A stretch of DNA of 48,042 nucleotides from Pseudoxanthomonas taiwanensis (lineage in GTDB: Bacteria > Pseudomonadota > Gammaproteobacteria > Xanthomonadales > Xanthomonadaceae): positions 1-48,042 of the forward strand of contig NZ_PDWK01000018.1 in NCBI RefSeq assembly GCF_010093135.1, read 5' to 3'. A program made the translations under genes and the position numbers. Under the pieces are notes generated by a model. That model was given only the letters and a program-made list of their open reading frames with translations. It searched no databases and was not told the DNA's origin. Positions 10,733 to 19,442 of this stretch are shown piece by piece (positions within the stretch are counted from its first letter, which is position 1; the number at the start of each line of letters is the position of its first letter).

Positions 10733-11592
10733 AGTACCCGTTCTGGATCGCCCTGGCGGTGGCCGCCGGGCTGGGCCTGCGGGGCTCGGTCTTCGTGGTG
10801 CGCGAGGACCAGGTCGGCCTGGTGCTGAACCTGGGCCGGGTCAGCCGCACCGACATCGGCCCGGGCCTGCACTTCAAGTGGCCGCTGGTGGAGACGGCGC
10901 GCGTGTTCGACCGCCGCTTCGCCCTGATCGACTTCTCGCCCGAGCGCTACCTGACCTCCGAGCGCAAGGACGTGGCGGTGGACTTCGTGGCCATCGGCTA
11001 CATCGACGACGTGCGTGCGTTCTACCGCGCCACCGGCGGCGACGAGTCGGCCGCGGCCGACCGTCTGGCGCCGATCATCAAGGACTCGCTGCGCAACGAG
11101 ATCAACGCCCGCACCCTGACCCAGCTGGTCTCCGGCGACCGCAGCGACGTGATCGCCAGGCAGCTGGAGGGCATCAACCGCGGCGCCTCCACCCTGGGCA
11201 TGCGCATCGTCGACATCCGCCTGAAGCAGATCGACCTGCCCACCGACTCGGACGTGATCAAGCAGGTCTACGACCGCATGCGCGCCGAGCGCAAGCAGGT
11301 GGCCAGTGCGCTGCGCGCCGAGGGCGAGGAGCAGGCCCGCTCGATCCGCGCCCAGGCCGACCGCGACCAGTCGGTGATCGTGGCCGAGGCCGAGCGCGAC
11401 GCCCAGCGCCTGCGCGGCGAGGGCGACGCCGAGGCCGCGCGCCTGTACGCCGAGGCCGCCGCCGCCGATCCGGGCTTCTACCACTTCTACCGCAGCCTGG
11501 AGGCCTACCGCGCGGCCTTCGCCGACGGCCAGGGCGTGATCGTGCTGGACCGCAACGATCCGTTCCTGCAGTACCTGAAGAACGACCGCTGA
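10729..11592 (+). CDS. hflC: FtsH modulator HflC (SPFH/band 7)
   Basis: HflC is the second subunit of the HflKC cage that regulates FtsH. The 287-residue protein has an N-terminal membrane anchor (about 5-24), the SPFH stretch REDQVGLVLNLGRV and IGPGLHFKWPLVE, then RMRAERKQVASALRAEGEEQ, the conserved coiled-coil segment of HflC. It ends in a short hydrophobic C-terminus with DPFLQYLKN. Its ATG overlaps the hflK stop (ATGA) and its TGA overlaps the ATG of the DUF2065 gene, so all three are translationally coupled. Confidence 0.96.
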   Translation: MKYPFWIALAVAAGLGLRGSVFVVREDQVGLVLNLGRVSRTDIGPGLHFKWPLVETARVFDRRFALIDFSPERYLTSERKDVAVDFVAIGYIDDVRAFYRATGGDESAAADRLAPIIKDSLRNEINARTLTQLVSGDRSDVIARQLEGINRGASTLGMRIVDIRLKQIDLPTDSDVIKQVYDRMRAERKQVASALRAEGEEQARSIRAQADRDQSVIVAEAERDAQRLRGEGDAEAARLYAEAAAADPGFYHFYRSLEAYRAAFADGQGVIVLDRNDPFLQYLKNDR

Positions 11593-11783
11593 TGCCGGCC
11601 GAGCTGGTCTCGGCCCTCTGCCTGGTCGCGGTGCTGGAGGGCCTGGTCCTGTTCGTGGCGCCGCAGGCCTGGCGCCAGGCGATGGCGCAGCTGCTCGCGC
11701 TGCCGCCCTCGCGCCTGCGCCGCATCGGCGGCGTGGTGCTGGCCGCCGGCCTGGCGGCGCTGTGGTGGACCCGCAACGGCTGA
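11592..11783 (+). CDS. DUF2065 small membrane protein
   Basis: A 63-residue protein with two hydrophobic segments (about 4-22 and 43-58) separated by APQAWRQAMAQLLALPPSRLRRIGG. This layout and its place directly after hflC are characteristic of DUF2065 proteins in proteobacteria; their function is unknown. The start codon shares its A with the hflC stop codon (TGATG), indicating coupled translation. In several relatives purA follows this gene; here it does not, and convergent PhzF genes are found instead. Confidence 0.85.
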   Translation: MPAELVSALCLVAVLEGLVLFVAPQAWRQAMAQLLALPPSRLRRIGGVVLAAGLAALWWTRNG

Positions 11784-11787
11784 ACCC

Positions 11788-11810
11788 GGCCGCGCCGGCC
11801 CGGCGCGGCC
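11788..11810. terminator. GC-rich hairpin between convergent genes
   Basis: A perfect 11-base inverted repeat (GGCCGCGCCGG and its complement, one base between; in practice about 9 pairs with a 5-base loop) lies between the DUF2065 stop and the end of the convergent PhzF gene. It has no T run on either strand. Its place between converging units suggests transcription termination in both directions, but this is inference from the structure only. Confidence 0.5.
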
Positions 11811-11813
11811 GTC

Positions 11814-12695
11814 CTACGGCCAGTCGAGCCGGCCGCTCACCACACTGACCACCTGGCCGCCGGCCCAGACTTCGCCGGCGGCATCCACGTACATGTCCAG
11901 GCGCGCGTCGTGGCCCACCTCGCGGCCTTGACTGACGCGGTAGCGCCCGCCGGCGCCGGGCAGGGCGTCGCGCAGCGCCAGCCATGCCGCCAGGGTGGCG
12001 TTGGCCGCGCCGGAGGCAGCGTCCTCGAACACGGCCGGGCCGCCGACGAAGGCGCGCGCGGCCACCTGGTAGTCGCCGCCGCGGCAGCGGGCGAAGGCCA
12101 GCACGCCCATGCTGGAGGTGGACCGGGCCAGCCCGGCGATGGCCTGCCAGTCCGGGCGGGCGTTGCGCAGCGCCGCCTCGTCCTTGGCCTCGGCCACCCA
12201 CCAGCGCCGGCCGCCGTCCATCAGCGCCGGCGGCAGCGCGCCCGGCGGCAGCCAGTCCAGCGCCTCCAGCAGGCGCGAGCTGCGCGCGTCGGCCACCTCC
12301 ACCAGCCGCGCGCGCGGGGTGCGGATGGCGATACGGCGGGTGCCGTCCACCTGCTCCACGCGCAGCGGCAGCAGTCCGGCCACGCCTTCCTGGCGCAGCA
12401 GGCCGTCGGCGTCGGGTGCGGCCAGTCCCGCCTCCAGCACCGCGTGCGCGGTGCCCACGCTCGGATGGCCGGCGAAGGGCACCTCGCGCCTGGGGCTGAA
12501 CATGCGGATGGCATAGCTGGCGCCCGGTTGCGTGGGCGGGAACACGAAGGTGGTCTCCGGCAGCCGCGTCCAGCGGGCGATGGCCTGCATCGCGGCCTCG
12601 TCCAGGCCGGTGGCGTCCAGCACCACGGCCAGCGGGTTGCCGGCGCCGGGCCGGTCGGCGAACACGTCCACCAGGACGTAGGGGCGCGGGGCCAT
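11814..12695 (-). CDS. PhzF-family isomerase-like protein (second of tandem pair)
   Basis: A 293-residue member of the PhzF/DAP-epimerase-fold superfamily, whose characterised members catalyse proton shifts or isomerisations on small metabolites. Seen are VDVFADRPGAGNPLAVVLDA at the N-terminus, the proposed acid/base Glu at residue 47 (LPETTFVF), and FAGHPSVGTAHAVL. At the second-lobe loop where the paralogue upstream has EDPATGSVNA, this protein has EDAASGAANA, so the two may differ in substrate. Start ATG 12695 is preceded by AGGAGACCGCCC; a longer GTG reading is possible but less likely. Substrate unknown; it is not a phenazine operon. Confidence 0.85.
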   Translation of the reverse strand: MAPRPYVLVDVFADRPGAGNPLAVVLDATGLDEAAMQAIARWTRLPETTFVFPPTQPGASYAIRMFSPRREVPFAGHPSVGTAHAVLEAGLAAPDADGLLRQEGVAGLLPLRVEQVDGTRRIAIRTPRARLVEVADARSSRLLEALDWLPPGALPPALMDGGRRWWVAEAKDEAALRNARPDWQAIAGLARSTSSMGVLAFARCRGGDYQVAARAFVGGPAVFEDAASGAANATLAAWLALRDALPGAGGRYRVSQGREVGHDARLDMYVDAAGEVWAGGQVVSVVSGRLDWP

Positions 12696-12725
12696 GGGCG
12701 GTCTCCTGAAGGCGGACACCCGAGG

Positions 12726-13586
12726 TTACCAGTCGACCGTGCCGCGGATCACCGCGTGCACCGGTCCACCGACCCAGACCTCGCCCGCGCCGTCCACCTC
12801 CAGCTGCAGCACCGCGTCGCGGCCCAGCTCGCGGCCCTGGCTGGCGCGGTAGCGGCCGTCGCGGCCGGGCAGGCGCCCGGCCTGGTGCAGGGCGGCGGCG
12901 CTGGACGCATTGACGCTGCCGGTGGCCGGGTCCTCGGCGATGCCGGCGCCAGGTGCGAAGGCGCGCACCACCAGGTCGGCCGCACCGTCGCCCGGCGCGA
13001 ACACCGCCAGCTTGCCCTGGCCGGGCAGGGCGGCGATCGCGCCCAGGTCCGGGCGCAGGCCGCGCACTGCGGCGGCGTCGGCCAGTTCCAGCAGCCACCA
13101 GTCCGGGCCGTTGTTCCACAGCGCCGGGGGCAGGGCGCCGCGACGGGCGCCGAGCACCTCCGGCGCCAGCAGCCAGTCCGGCGCGGCCGTCTCGCGGCGC
13201 TGCGCGCGCGGGCTGCGCACGGTGGGCACGATCCGCCCGTCCTGGCGGGCGATCCGCACCGGCAGCAGGCCGGCCGCGCATCCCTGCACCAGGCCGCCGC
13301 CGCCCCCGCGGGCCAGTCCCGCCTCCAGCGCCGCCCAGGCCGCGCCCACGCTGGGGTGGCCGGCGAAGGGCAGCTCCATGCGCAGGGTGAAGATGCGGAT
13401 GCGGTAGTCGGCCTCCGGCGCGGTCGGCGGCAGGAAGAAGACCGTCTCCGAAAGGTTGCTCCAGGCGGCGAAGGCCTGCATGCGCGCCGTGTCCAGGTCC
13501 GCGGCGTCCAGCACCACGGCCAGCGGGGTGCCTGCGCCGGCGTACGGCGCGAACACGTCGAGCTGGAGGAAACGGCGGACGGTCAT
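12726..13586 (-). CDS. PhzF-family isomerase-like protein (first of tandem pair)
   Basis: This 286-residue protein shares the whole layout of the next gene: LDVFAPYAGAGTPLAVVLDA, Glu47 in LSETVFFLPP, MELPFAGHPSVGAAWAALEAG, and in the second lobe EDPATGSVNASSAAA, the typical PhzF loop. The paralogues share the sequence GGAGACCGCC before their start codons and are separated by a short gap, which points to a tandem duplication followed by divergence. PhzF-like proteins outside phenazine clusters are common and mostly uncharacterised. The function is therefore given only as probable isomerase of a small carboxylic or amino acid. Confidence 0.87.
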   Translation of the reverse strand: MTVRRFLQLDVFAPYAGAGTPLAVVLDAADLDTARMQAFAAWSNLSETVFFLPPTAPEADYRIRIFTLRMELPFAGHPSVGAAWAALEAGLARGGGGGLVQGCAAGLLPVRIARQDGRIVPTVRSPRAQRRETAAPDWLLAPEVLGARRGALPPALWNNGPDWWLLELADAAAVRGLRPDLGAIAALPGQGKLAVFAPGDGAADLVVRAFAPGAGIAEDPATGSVNASSAAALHQAGRLPGRDGRYRASQGRELGRDAVLQLEVDGAGEVWVGGPVHAVIRGTVDW

Positions 13587-13756
13587 GGCGGTCTCCGGAG
13601 GACGGGCAGCGCGCAGGGTAAGCGCCGCCGCGCCGCGGCGCGAGTGCCGCGCGCGCGGGTCACGGGTTGCGGGTGCACGTGCGCCACGGCGGCGCGGGAA
13701 AAGCGCTTAGAATCGGCAGCTCAGTGCCCGCTGCCCGGGTGAATCCAACGCACTCC

Positions 13757-16387
13757 ATGTCCGCAGCCGCATCCGCGCCCGAATCCGCTTCCGGCGGATG
13801 GATCGTCCTCAAGTTCGGCGGCACCTCGGTGTCGCGTCGCCACCGCTGGGACACGATCGGCCGGCTGGCGAAACGGCGCGCGGAGGAGACCGGCGGGCGC
13901 GTGCTGGTGGTGGTCTCGGCGCTGTCCGGGGTGACCAACGAGCTGGCCGCCATCGCCGACGGCGCGGCCGACGCCGCCGGCCGCGTGGAGGCGCTGGAGC
14001 GGCGCCACCGCGACTTCGCCGCCGAGCTCGGGCTGGACGCCGAGGCCGTGCTCGGCCGGCGCCTGGCGGCGCTGCGCGGCCTGCTGGAGGACCCGCGCGC
14101 GGCCGCGCGCCCGCTGGACTGGCAGGCCGAGGTGCTGGCCCAGGGCGAGCTGCTGTCCTCGACCCTGGGCGTGGCCTACCTGCAGGCGCAGGGCCTGGAC
14201 TTCGCCTGGATGGACGCGCGCGACTGGCTCGCCGCGCTGCCGCGCCAGCCCAACCAGAGCGAGTGGTCGCAGCGGCTGTCGGTGACCTGCCAGGCCCAGG
14301 CCGATGACGGCTGGCGCGCGCGCTTCGCCGCCCAGCCCGGGCGCATGCTGCTGACCCAGGGCTTCATCGCCCGCCACGCCGACGGCGGCACGGCGATCCT
14401 CGGCCGCGGCGGCTCGGACACCTCGGCCGCGTACTTCGGCGCGCTGCTGGGCGCGGTGCGGGTGGAGATCTGGACCGACGTGCCGGGCATGTTCAGCGCC
14501 AACCCGCGCGAGGTGCCGGACGCGCGCCTGCTGACCCGGCTGGACTACTACGAGGCGCAGGAGATCGCCACCACCGGCGCCAAGGTGCTGCATCCGCGCT
14601 CGATCAAGCCCTGCCGCGACTCGGGCGTGCCCATGGCCATCCTCGACACCGAGCGGCCCGAACTGCCGGGCACCAGCATCGACGGCAGCGCCGAGCCGGT
14701 GCCGGGCGTGAAGGCCATCAGCCGCCGCAACGGCATCGTGCTGGTGTCGATGGAAGGCATCGGCATGTGGCAGCAGGTGGGCTTCCTGGCCGACGTGTTC
14801 GAGCGCTTCAGGCGCCACGGCCTGTCGGTGGACTTGATCGGCACCGCGGAGACCAACGTCACCGTGTCGCTGGACCCGAGCGAGAACCTGGTCAACACCG
14901 ACGTGCTGGCCGCACTGTCGGCCGACCTGGCCGAGATCTGCCGGGTCAAGGTGATCGCGCCGTGCGCCGCCATCACCCTGGTGGGCCGCGGCATGCGCTC
15001 GCTGCTGCACAAGCTCTCGGACGTGTGGGCGGCGTTCGGCCGCGAGCGCGTGCACATGATCTCGCAGTCGTCCAACGACCTGAACCTGACCTTCGTGATC
15101 GACGAGGCCGACGCCGACGGCCTGCTCCCCGAGCTGCACGCCGCGCTGATCGACAGCGGCGCCATGCCGGTGGCGGAGGCGGCGGTGTTCGGCCCGCGCT
15201 GGCGCGAGCTGGAGGGCCGCTTCCGCCCGCGCCCGGTGCCGTGGTGGCACGCCCCGGCCATGCGTGCACGCCTGCGCGAGCTGGCCGCCGCCGGCACCCC
15301 GCGCTACGTCTACCACCTGCCCACGGTGCGCGAGCGTGCGCGCCAGCTCAAGGCGGTGGCGGCGGTGGACCGGCGCTTCTATGCGATCAAGGCCAACCCG
15401 CACCCGGCCATCCTGCGCACCGTGGTGGAGGAGGGCTTCGGCCTGGAATGCGTGTCCCTGGCCGAGCTGCGCCACGTGTTCGCGGTGCTGCCGGAACTGG
15501 ATCCGGGACGGGTGCTGTTCACCCCCAGCTTCGCCCCGCGCCAGGAGTACGCCGAGGCCTTCGCCCTGGGCGTCAACGTCACCCTGGACAACGTCGAGGC
15601 GCTGCAGCGCTGGCCGGAGATCTTCCGCGGCCGCCGCGTCTGGCTGCGCATCGACCTGGGCCACGGCGCCGGCCACCACCAGAAGGTGGTCACCGGCGGC
15701 AAGGCCTCCAAGTTCGGCCTGTCGCTGGCGCGCGTGGACGAGTTCGTGGACGCGGCGCGCGCGCTGGGCATGGTCATCACCGGGCTGCACGCGCACATGG
15801 GCAGCGGCGTGGACGATCCGGGCCACTGGCGCCTGATGGGCGACGAGCTGGCCGGCTTCGCCCGCCGCATCGGCACCGTGGCCATCCTGGACATCGGTGG
15901 TGGCCTGCCGATCGCCTACAGCGACGACGAGGAGCCGTTCGACCTGGACGCCTGGGCCGCCAGCCTGGCCGAGGTGCGCGCGGTGCATCCGGCCTTCGAC
16001 CTGGTGGTCGAGCCGGGCCGCTTCCTGGTGGCCGAGTGCGGCGTGCTGCTGGCGCGCGCCACCCAGGTGGTCGAGAAGGACGGCGTGCGCCGCGTGGGCC
16101 TGGACGCCGGCATGAACGCGCTGGTCCGCCCGGCCCTGTACGACGCCTGGCACGACATCGCCAACCTGGACCGCCTGGACGAGCCGGCCGACGCCGTGTT
16201 CGACGTGGTCGGCCCGATCTGCGAGTCCTCCGACGTGTTCGGCAGGCGCCGGCACCTGCCGGCTGCCACCGCACCGGACGACCTGATGCTGATCGCCGAC
16301 GCGGGCGCCTACGGCCACGCCATGGCCAGCACCTACAACCTGCGCGCGCTGCCGGCCGAGGACGTGATCGATGGTCCCGCGGACTGA
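13757..16387 (+). CDS. lysAC: Bifunctional aspartate kinase / diaminopimelate decarboxylase
   Basis: The protein joins the first and last enzymes of the lysine/DAP pathway. The aspartokinase part begins KFGGTS at residues 19-24, has GRGGSDTSAAYFGALLGA, EIWTDVPGMFSANPR and ACT-type regulatory repeats to about 470 (VSMEGIGMWQQVGFLADVF, IGTAETNVTVSLDPS). The decarboxylase part (about 490-876) has the PLP lysine K545 in YAIKANPHP, HAHMGSGVD, ILDIGGGLPI, EPGRFLVAECGVLL and the CESSDVFG motif. At 876 residues it matches the fused enzyme known from Xanthomonas and relatives. ATG 13757 gives MSAAASAPESASGGW; an upstream ATG at 13667 in frame adds 30 unlikely residues. TAGAAT at 13708-13713 may be its -10. 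Confidence 0.95.
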   Translation: MSAAASAPESASGGWIVLKFGGTSVSRRHRWDTIGRLAKRRAEETGGRVLVVVSALSGVTNELAAIADGAADAAGRVEALERRHRDFAAELGLDAEAVLGRRLAALRGLLEDPRAAARPLDWQAEVLAQGELLSSTLGVAYLQAQGLDFAWMDARDWLAALPRQPNQSEWSQRLSVTCQAQADDGWRARFAAQPGRMLLTQGFIARHADGGTAILGRGGSDTSAAYFGALLGAVRVEIWTDVPGMFSANPREVPDARLLTRLDYYEAQEIATTGAKVLHPRSIKPCRDSGVPMAILDTERPELPGTSIDGSAEPVPGVKAISRRNGIVLVSMEGIGMWQQVGFLADVFERFRRHGLSVDLIGTAETNVTVSLDPSENLVNTDVLAALSADLAEICRVKVIAPCAAITLVGRGMRSLLHKLSDVWAAFGRERVHMISQSSNDLNLTFVIDEADADGLLPELHAALIDSGAMPVAEAAVFGPRWRELEGRFRPRPVPWWHAPAMRARLRELAAAGTPRYVYHLPTVRERARQLKAVAAVDRRFYAIKANPHPAILRTVVEEGFGLECVSLAELRHVFAVLPELDPGRVLFTPSFAPRQEYAEAFALGVNVTLDNVEALQRWPEIFRGRRVWLRIDLGHGAGHHQKVVTGGKASKFGLSLARVDEFVDAARALGMVITGLHAHMGSGVDDPGHWRLMGDELAGFARRIGTVAILDIGGGLPIAYSDDEEPFDLDAWAASLAEVRAVHPAFDLVVEPGRFLVAECGVLLARATQVVEKDGVRRVGLDAGMNALVRPALYDAWHDIANLDRLDEPADAVFDVVGPICESSDVFGRRRHLPAATAPDDLMLIADAGAYGHAMASTYNLRALPAEDVIDGPAD

Positions 16388-16580
16388 GCGGCCGCCGGCC
16401 TCGGCGCCGGCCGGTGCGGCCACGGCCCCGCCCGGGCCGGCGCCGTGGTTGCCTTCCATCGTGCCCGGCGCCACCCTCGTGGCCGTGCCGGTCGGCACTT
16501 GGCTCGCGCCGCTTTCCGCTTTCGTGCTGTGCCGGCGCCACCTGCGCCGCCGCGGCGGTTCCACCACGGACTTTGCATGA
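16371..16580 (+). CDS. Possible small single-helix membrane protein between lysAC and murL
   Basis: A 69-codon frame starts inside the 3' end of lysAC and ends with a TGA that overlaps the murL ATG (ATGA at 16577-16580), a pattern usual for coupled genes. The product would have an Ala/Pro-rich N-terminus, one hydrophobic stretch (ATLVAVPVGTWLAPLSAFVL) and a basic tail (CRRHLRRRGGS), resembling a one-pass protein with the tail in the cytoplasm. No family is recognised. It fills an otherwise empty 189-base gap. It may equally be chance in GC-rich DNA, and I see no clear ribosome site. Confidence 0.3.
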   Translation: MVPRTERPPASAPAGAATAPPGPAPWLPSIVPGATLVAVPVGTWLAPLSAFVLCRRHLRRRGGSTTDFA

Positions 16581-17932
16581 CCACTTTCGACCGCGACGCC
16601 ATCCAGACCTTCCGCTTCGTCCGCTGCGGCCTTGATCCGGCCACCGGCGTGGCCGAGCTGGCCTATGCCTTCGGCGACGGTCCGGAGCTGGTGGAGACCG
16701 TGACCTTCCCCGGCGCGCCGTTCGCCCTGGAGGGCGCGCGCGCCGAGGCGGCCACGCGCGCGCTGCGCCTGCTGCACCTGGTCGCCGGCGTGAGCTACTA
16801 CAAGGCCGCGGTGCCGCCTGTCATCCGCATCGACGGCTATGCCATCGACGCGGCCACCGCCGCGCTGATGGACCAGGTCTACCTCAACGGCCTGGGCGAA
16901 TTCGCCTACCGCAACGGTCTGGACCTGCGCGGCCGCATCCGCTTCCCGGCCGAGGCCGCGGCGCCCGCGCCCGCGCCCGCGCTGGGCCTGGACGGGCCGG
17001 CGCTGGTGGCCATCGGCGGCGGCAAGGACTCGCTGGTGACCATCGAGGCGCTGCGCGCGGCCGGGGTGGCGCAGACCGTGGCCTGGATCGGCGGCTCGCA
17101 GCTGATCCGCGCCTGCGCCGAGCGCACCGGCCTGCCCATGCTCAACATCGGTCGCGCGCTGGCCCCGGCCCTGTTCGAGATCAACCGCCAGGGCGCGTAC
17201 AACGGCCACATCCCGGTGACCGCGATCAACTCGGCCATCCTCGTGCTGGCGGCGGTGCTCACCGGCCACGGCCAGGTGGTGTTCTCCAACGAGCGCTCGG
17301 CCAGCTACGGCAGCCTCATCCCGGGCACCGGCGAGGTCAACCACCAGTGGTCCAAGGGCTGGGCCTTCGAGCAGGCCTTCGGCACGCACGTGGAGCGCAC
17401 GGTGGCCGCGGACCTGCACTACTACTCGCTGCTGCGGCCGCTGTCGGAGCTGGCGGTGGCGCGCCAGTTCGCCAGGAACGACCGCTACGACGCGTACTTC
17501 TCCAGCTGCAACCGCAACTTCCACATCCTCGGCGAGAAACCGGCGCAGCGCTGGTGCGGGCTGTGCCCGAAATGCCACTTCGTGTTCCTGGCCTTGGCGC
17601 CGTTCATGCCCAAGCCGCGCCTGGTGGCCATCTTCGGCCGCAACCTGCTGGACGATCCGGGGCTGGCCCCGGGCTTCGACGCACTGCTGGAGTACCAGGA
17701 CCATAAGCCGTTCGAGTGCGTGGGCGAGGGCCGCGAATCGCGCGCGGCCATGGCTCTGCTGGCCGGGCGCGCCGAGTGGCGGGAGGACGCGCTGGTCAGG
17801 CGTTTCGCGCACGAGATCCGGCCCCAGCTGGATCCGGCCGAGCTGGAGGTGGCGCCGCTGCTGGCCGCGAGCGGCGAGCACCGGGTGCCGGCGCCGGTAT
17901 GGGAGCGCGTGGGTGCGTATTTCGCAGCTTGA
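16577..17932 (+). CDS. murL: UDP-N-acetylmuramoyl-L-Ala-L-Glu epimerase MurL
   Basis: MurL converts the L-Glu residue of UDP-MurNAc-L-Ala-L-Glu to D-Glu in an ATP-dependent reaction. It belongs to the route described in Xanthomonas that replaces glutamate racemase plus MurD. Recognition rests on the 451-residue length, the ATP-site-like loop GGGKDSLVT from residue 147, the segment [14 protein letters not shown], and above all the adjacent MurD2 gene. A four-cysteine cluster, C311 with C327-x2-C330-x2-C333 (WCGLCPKC), suggests a bound metal or iron-sulfur site; I know of no published role for it. The start ATG 16577 gives [14 protein letters not shown]. It overlaps murD2 by 20 bases. Confidence 0.92.
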   Translation: MTTFDRDAIQTFRFVRCGLDPATGVAELAYAFGDGPELVETVTFPGAPFALEGARAEAATRALRLLHLVAGVSYYKAAVPPVIRIDGYAIDAATAALMDQVYLNGLGEFAYRNGLDLRGRIRFPAEAAAPAPAPALGLDGPALVAIGGGKDSLVTIEALRAAGVAQTVAWIGGSQLIRACAERTGLPMLNIGRALAPALFEINRQGAYNGHIPVTAINSAILVLAAVLTGHGQVVFSNERSASYGSLIPGTGEVNHQWSKGWAFEQAFGTHVERTVAADLHYYSLLRPLSELAVARQFARNDRYDAYFSSCNRNFHILGEKPAQRWCGLCPKCHFVFLALAPFMPKPRLVAIFGRNLLDDPGLAPGFDALLEYQDHKPFECVGEGRESRAAMALLAGRAEWREDALVRRFAHEIRPQLDPAELEVAPLLAASGEHRVPAPVWERVGAYFAA

Positions 17933-19301
17933 GGGCCGGCGCGTCGCACTGTGGGGCTGGGGCCGCGAGGGCCGCGCGGCCTGGCGCGCCATCCGCGCGC
18001 GCCTGCCGCACCAGCCGTTGACCCTGTTCTGCAGCGCGGCAGAGGCCGAAAGCGCCGCGGCGCTGGGCGACCCGCTGCTGCTGCCGCGCACCACCGTGGA
18101 TGGCGGCGCGCTGGCCGGCTTCGAGGTCGTGGTCAAGTCGCCGGGGATCAGCCCCTACCGGCCCGAGGCGCTGGCCGCGGCCTCCCGCGGCACCGTGTTC
18201 ATCGGCGGCACCACGCTGTGGTTCGCCGAGCATCCGCAGGCGCGCACCGTGTGCGTGACCGGCACCAAGGGCAAGAGCACCACCACCGCGCTGGTGGTGC
18301 ACCTGCTGCGCACGGCAGGACACCGCACCGCGCTGGCTGGCAACATCGGCCTGCCGCTGCTGGAGCTGCTGGACCCGCAGCCGGCGCCGGAGTTCTGGGC
18401 CATCGAGCTGTCCAGCTACCAGACCGGCGACGTGGCCGCCAGCGGCACGCGGCCGGAGGTGGCGGTGGTGCTCAACCTGTTCCCCGAACACCTGGACTGG
18501 CACGGCAGCCACGAACGCTACATGGCCGACAAGCTCCGCCTGGTGACCCAGGCGCGGCCGCGTACCGCGGTGCTCAACGCCGCCGATCCGCGCCTGGCCG
18601 CGCTGGAACTGCCGGATTCGCGCATCGTCTGGTTCAACCGCGAGGACGGCTGGCACCTGCGCGGCGAAGTGCTTTACCGCGGCGACGTGCGGGTGTTCGA
18701 CACCGGCGGCGCACCGCTGCCGGGCCCCCACAACCGCGGCAACCTGTGCGCGGTGCTGGCCGCGCTGGAGGCCCTGGGCCTGGACGCGGCGCCGCTGGCG
18801 CCGGCGGTGCAGGATTTCCGCCCGCTGCCGCACCGCCTGCAGTGGCTGGGCGAGCGCGAGGGCATCGGCTACGTCAACGATTCGATCAGCACCACCCCGC
18901 ACGCCAGCCTGGCCGCATTGGACTGCCACCGCGGCCGGCCGGTGGCGATCCTGGTCGGCGGCCATGACCGCGGGCTGGACTGGAGCGCCTTCGCCGAGCG
19001 CATGCGCACCGAGCCGCCGAAGGCGGTGGTGACCATGGGTGCCAACGGCCCGCGCATCCACGCCCTGCTGGCGCCGCTGGCCGCGGCGGGCGGCTTCGCC
19101 CTGGAGCAGGCCGACGGCCTGGCCGACGCGGTGGCGCGCGCGCGCCGGCTGCTGGGCGGGGAGGGCGTGGTGCTGCTGTCGCCGGGTGCGCCCAGCTTCG
19201 GCGCCTATCGCGACTACACCGAGCGCGGCCGCCACTTCGCCGCGCTGGCCGGCTTCGACCCGGACGGCATCAGCGCCATCCCGGGTCTGGGCATCGCCTG
19301 A
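17913..19301 (+). CDS. murD2: UDP-N-acetylmuramoyl-L-alanine--L-glutamate ligase MurD2
   Basis: MurD2 is a Mur ligase that adds L-Glu, rather than D-Glu, to UDP-MurNAc-L-Ala; MurL then epimerises the product. The 462-residue protein has an N-terminal UDP-binding part ([17 protein letters not shown]), the ATP loop GTKGKST at 117-123, [41 protein letters not shown], and a C-terminal domain with [15 protein letters not shown] and [12 protein letters not shown]. The start is GTG at 17913 inside the end of murL. With murL it forms a two-gene unit in a block that also holds lysAC, the source of the diaminopimelate added by MurE in the next step. Confidence 0.93.
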   Translation: MRISQLEGRRVALWGWGREGRAAWRAIRARLPHQPLTLFCSAAEAESAAALGDPLLLPRTTVDGGALAGFEVVVKSPGISPYRPEALAAASRGTVFIGGTTLWFAEHPQARTVCVTGTKGKSTTTALVVHLLRTAGHRTALAGNIGLPLLELLDPQPAPEFWAIELSSYQTGDVAASGTRPEVAVVLNLFPEHLDWHGSHERYMADKLRLVTQARPRTAVLNAADPRLAALELPDSRIVWFNREDGWHLRGEVLYRGDVRVFDTGGAPLPGPHNRGNLCAVLAALEALGLDAAPLAPAVQDFRPLPHRLQWLGEREGIGYVNDSISTTPHASLAALDCHRGRPVAILVGGHDRGLDWSAFAERMRTEPPKAVVTMGANGPRIHALLAPLAAAGGFALEQADGLADAVARARRLLGGEGVVLLSPGAPSFGAYRDYTERGRHFAALAGFDPDGISAIPGLGIA

Positions 19302-19338
19302 ACCGCGACAACGGCCCCGCGCACCCGGCGCCGTCTCA

Positions 19339-19368
19339 CCTCCCGCAGGAGCCGCGTATGCGGCGACC
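19339..19368. repeat. REP-like palindromic repeat, copy 1
   Basis: CTCCCGCAGGAGCCGCGTAT followed by GCGGCGACCC lies between the convergent murD2 and ispB genes. The core GCCGCGTATGCGGC is a palindrome with one mismatch. A second copy with few differences is at 33382-33412. Repeats of the form GTAGGAGCGGC...GCCGC are common REP elements in Xanthomonadaceae and Pseudomonas, usually between genes. It may form a small hairpin at the 3' ends of both transcripts. Confidence 0.7.
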
Positions 19369-19442
19369 CCGCCGCGTGCATCCGGCGCCTGCGTTCGATC
19401 GCCGGGTCCCGGGTGCTTCCGGCGCAGGCGCGCCTGCCGCCC

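Noticed and set aside
13721-18136. Very long minus-strand open frame (about 1470 codons) opposite lysAC, murL and murD2
   Set aside because: It mirrors well-supported plus-strand genes, is rich in His/Arg/Gln/Gly repeats, and has no recognisable domain. Such frames are expected in DNA with about 70% GC.
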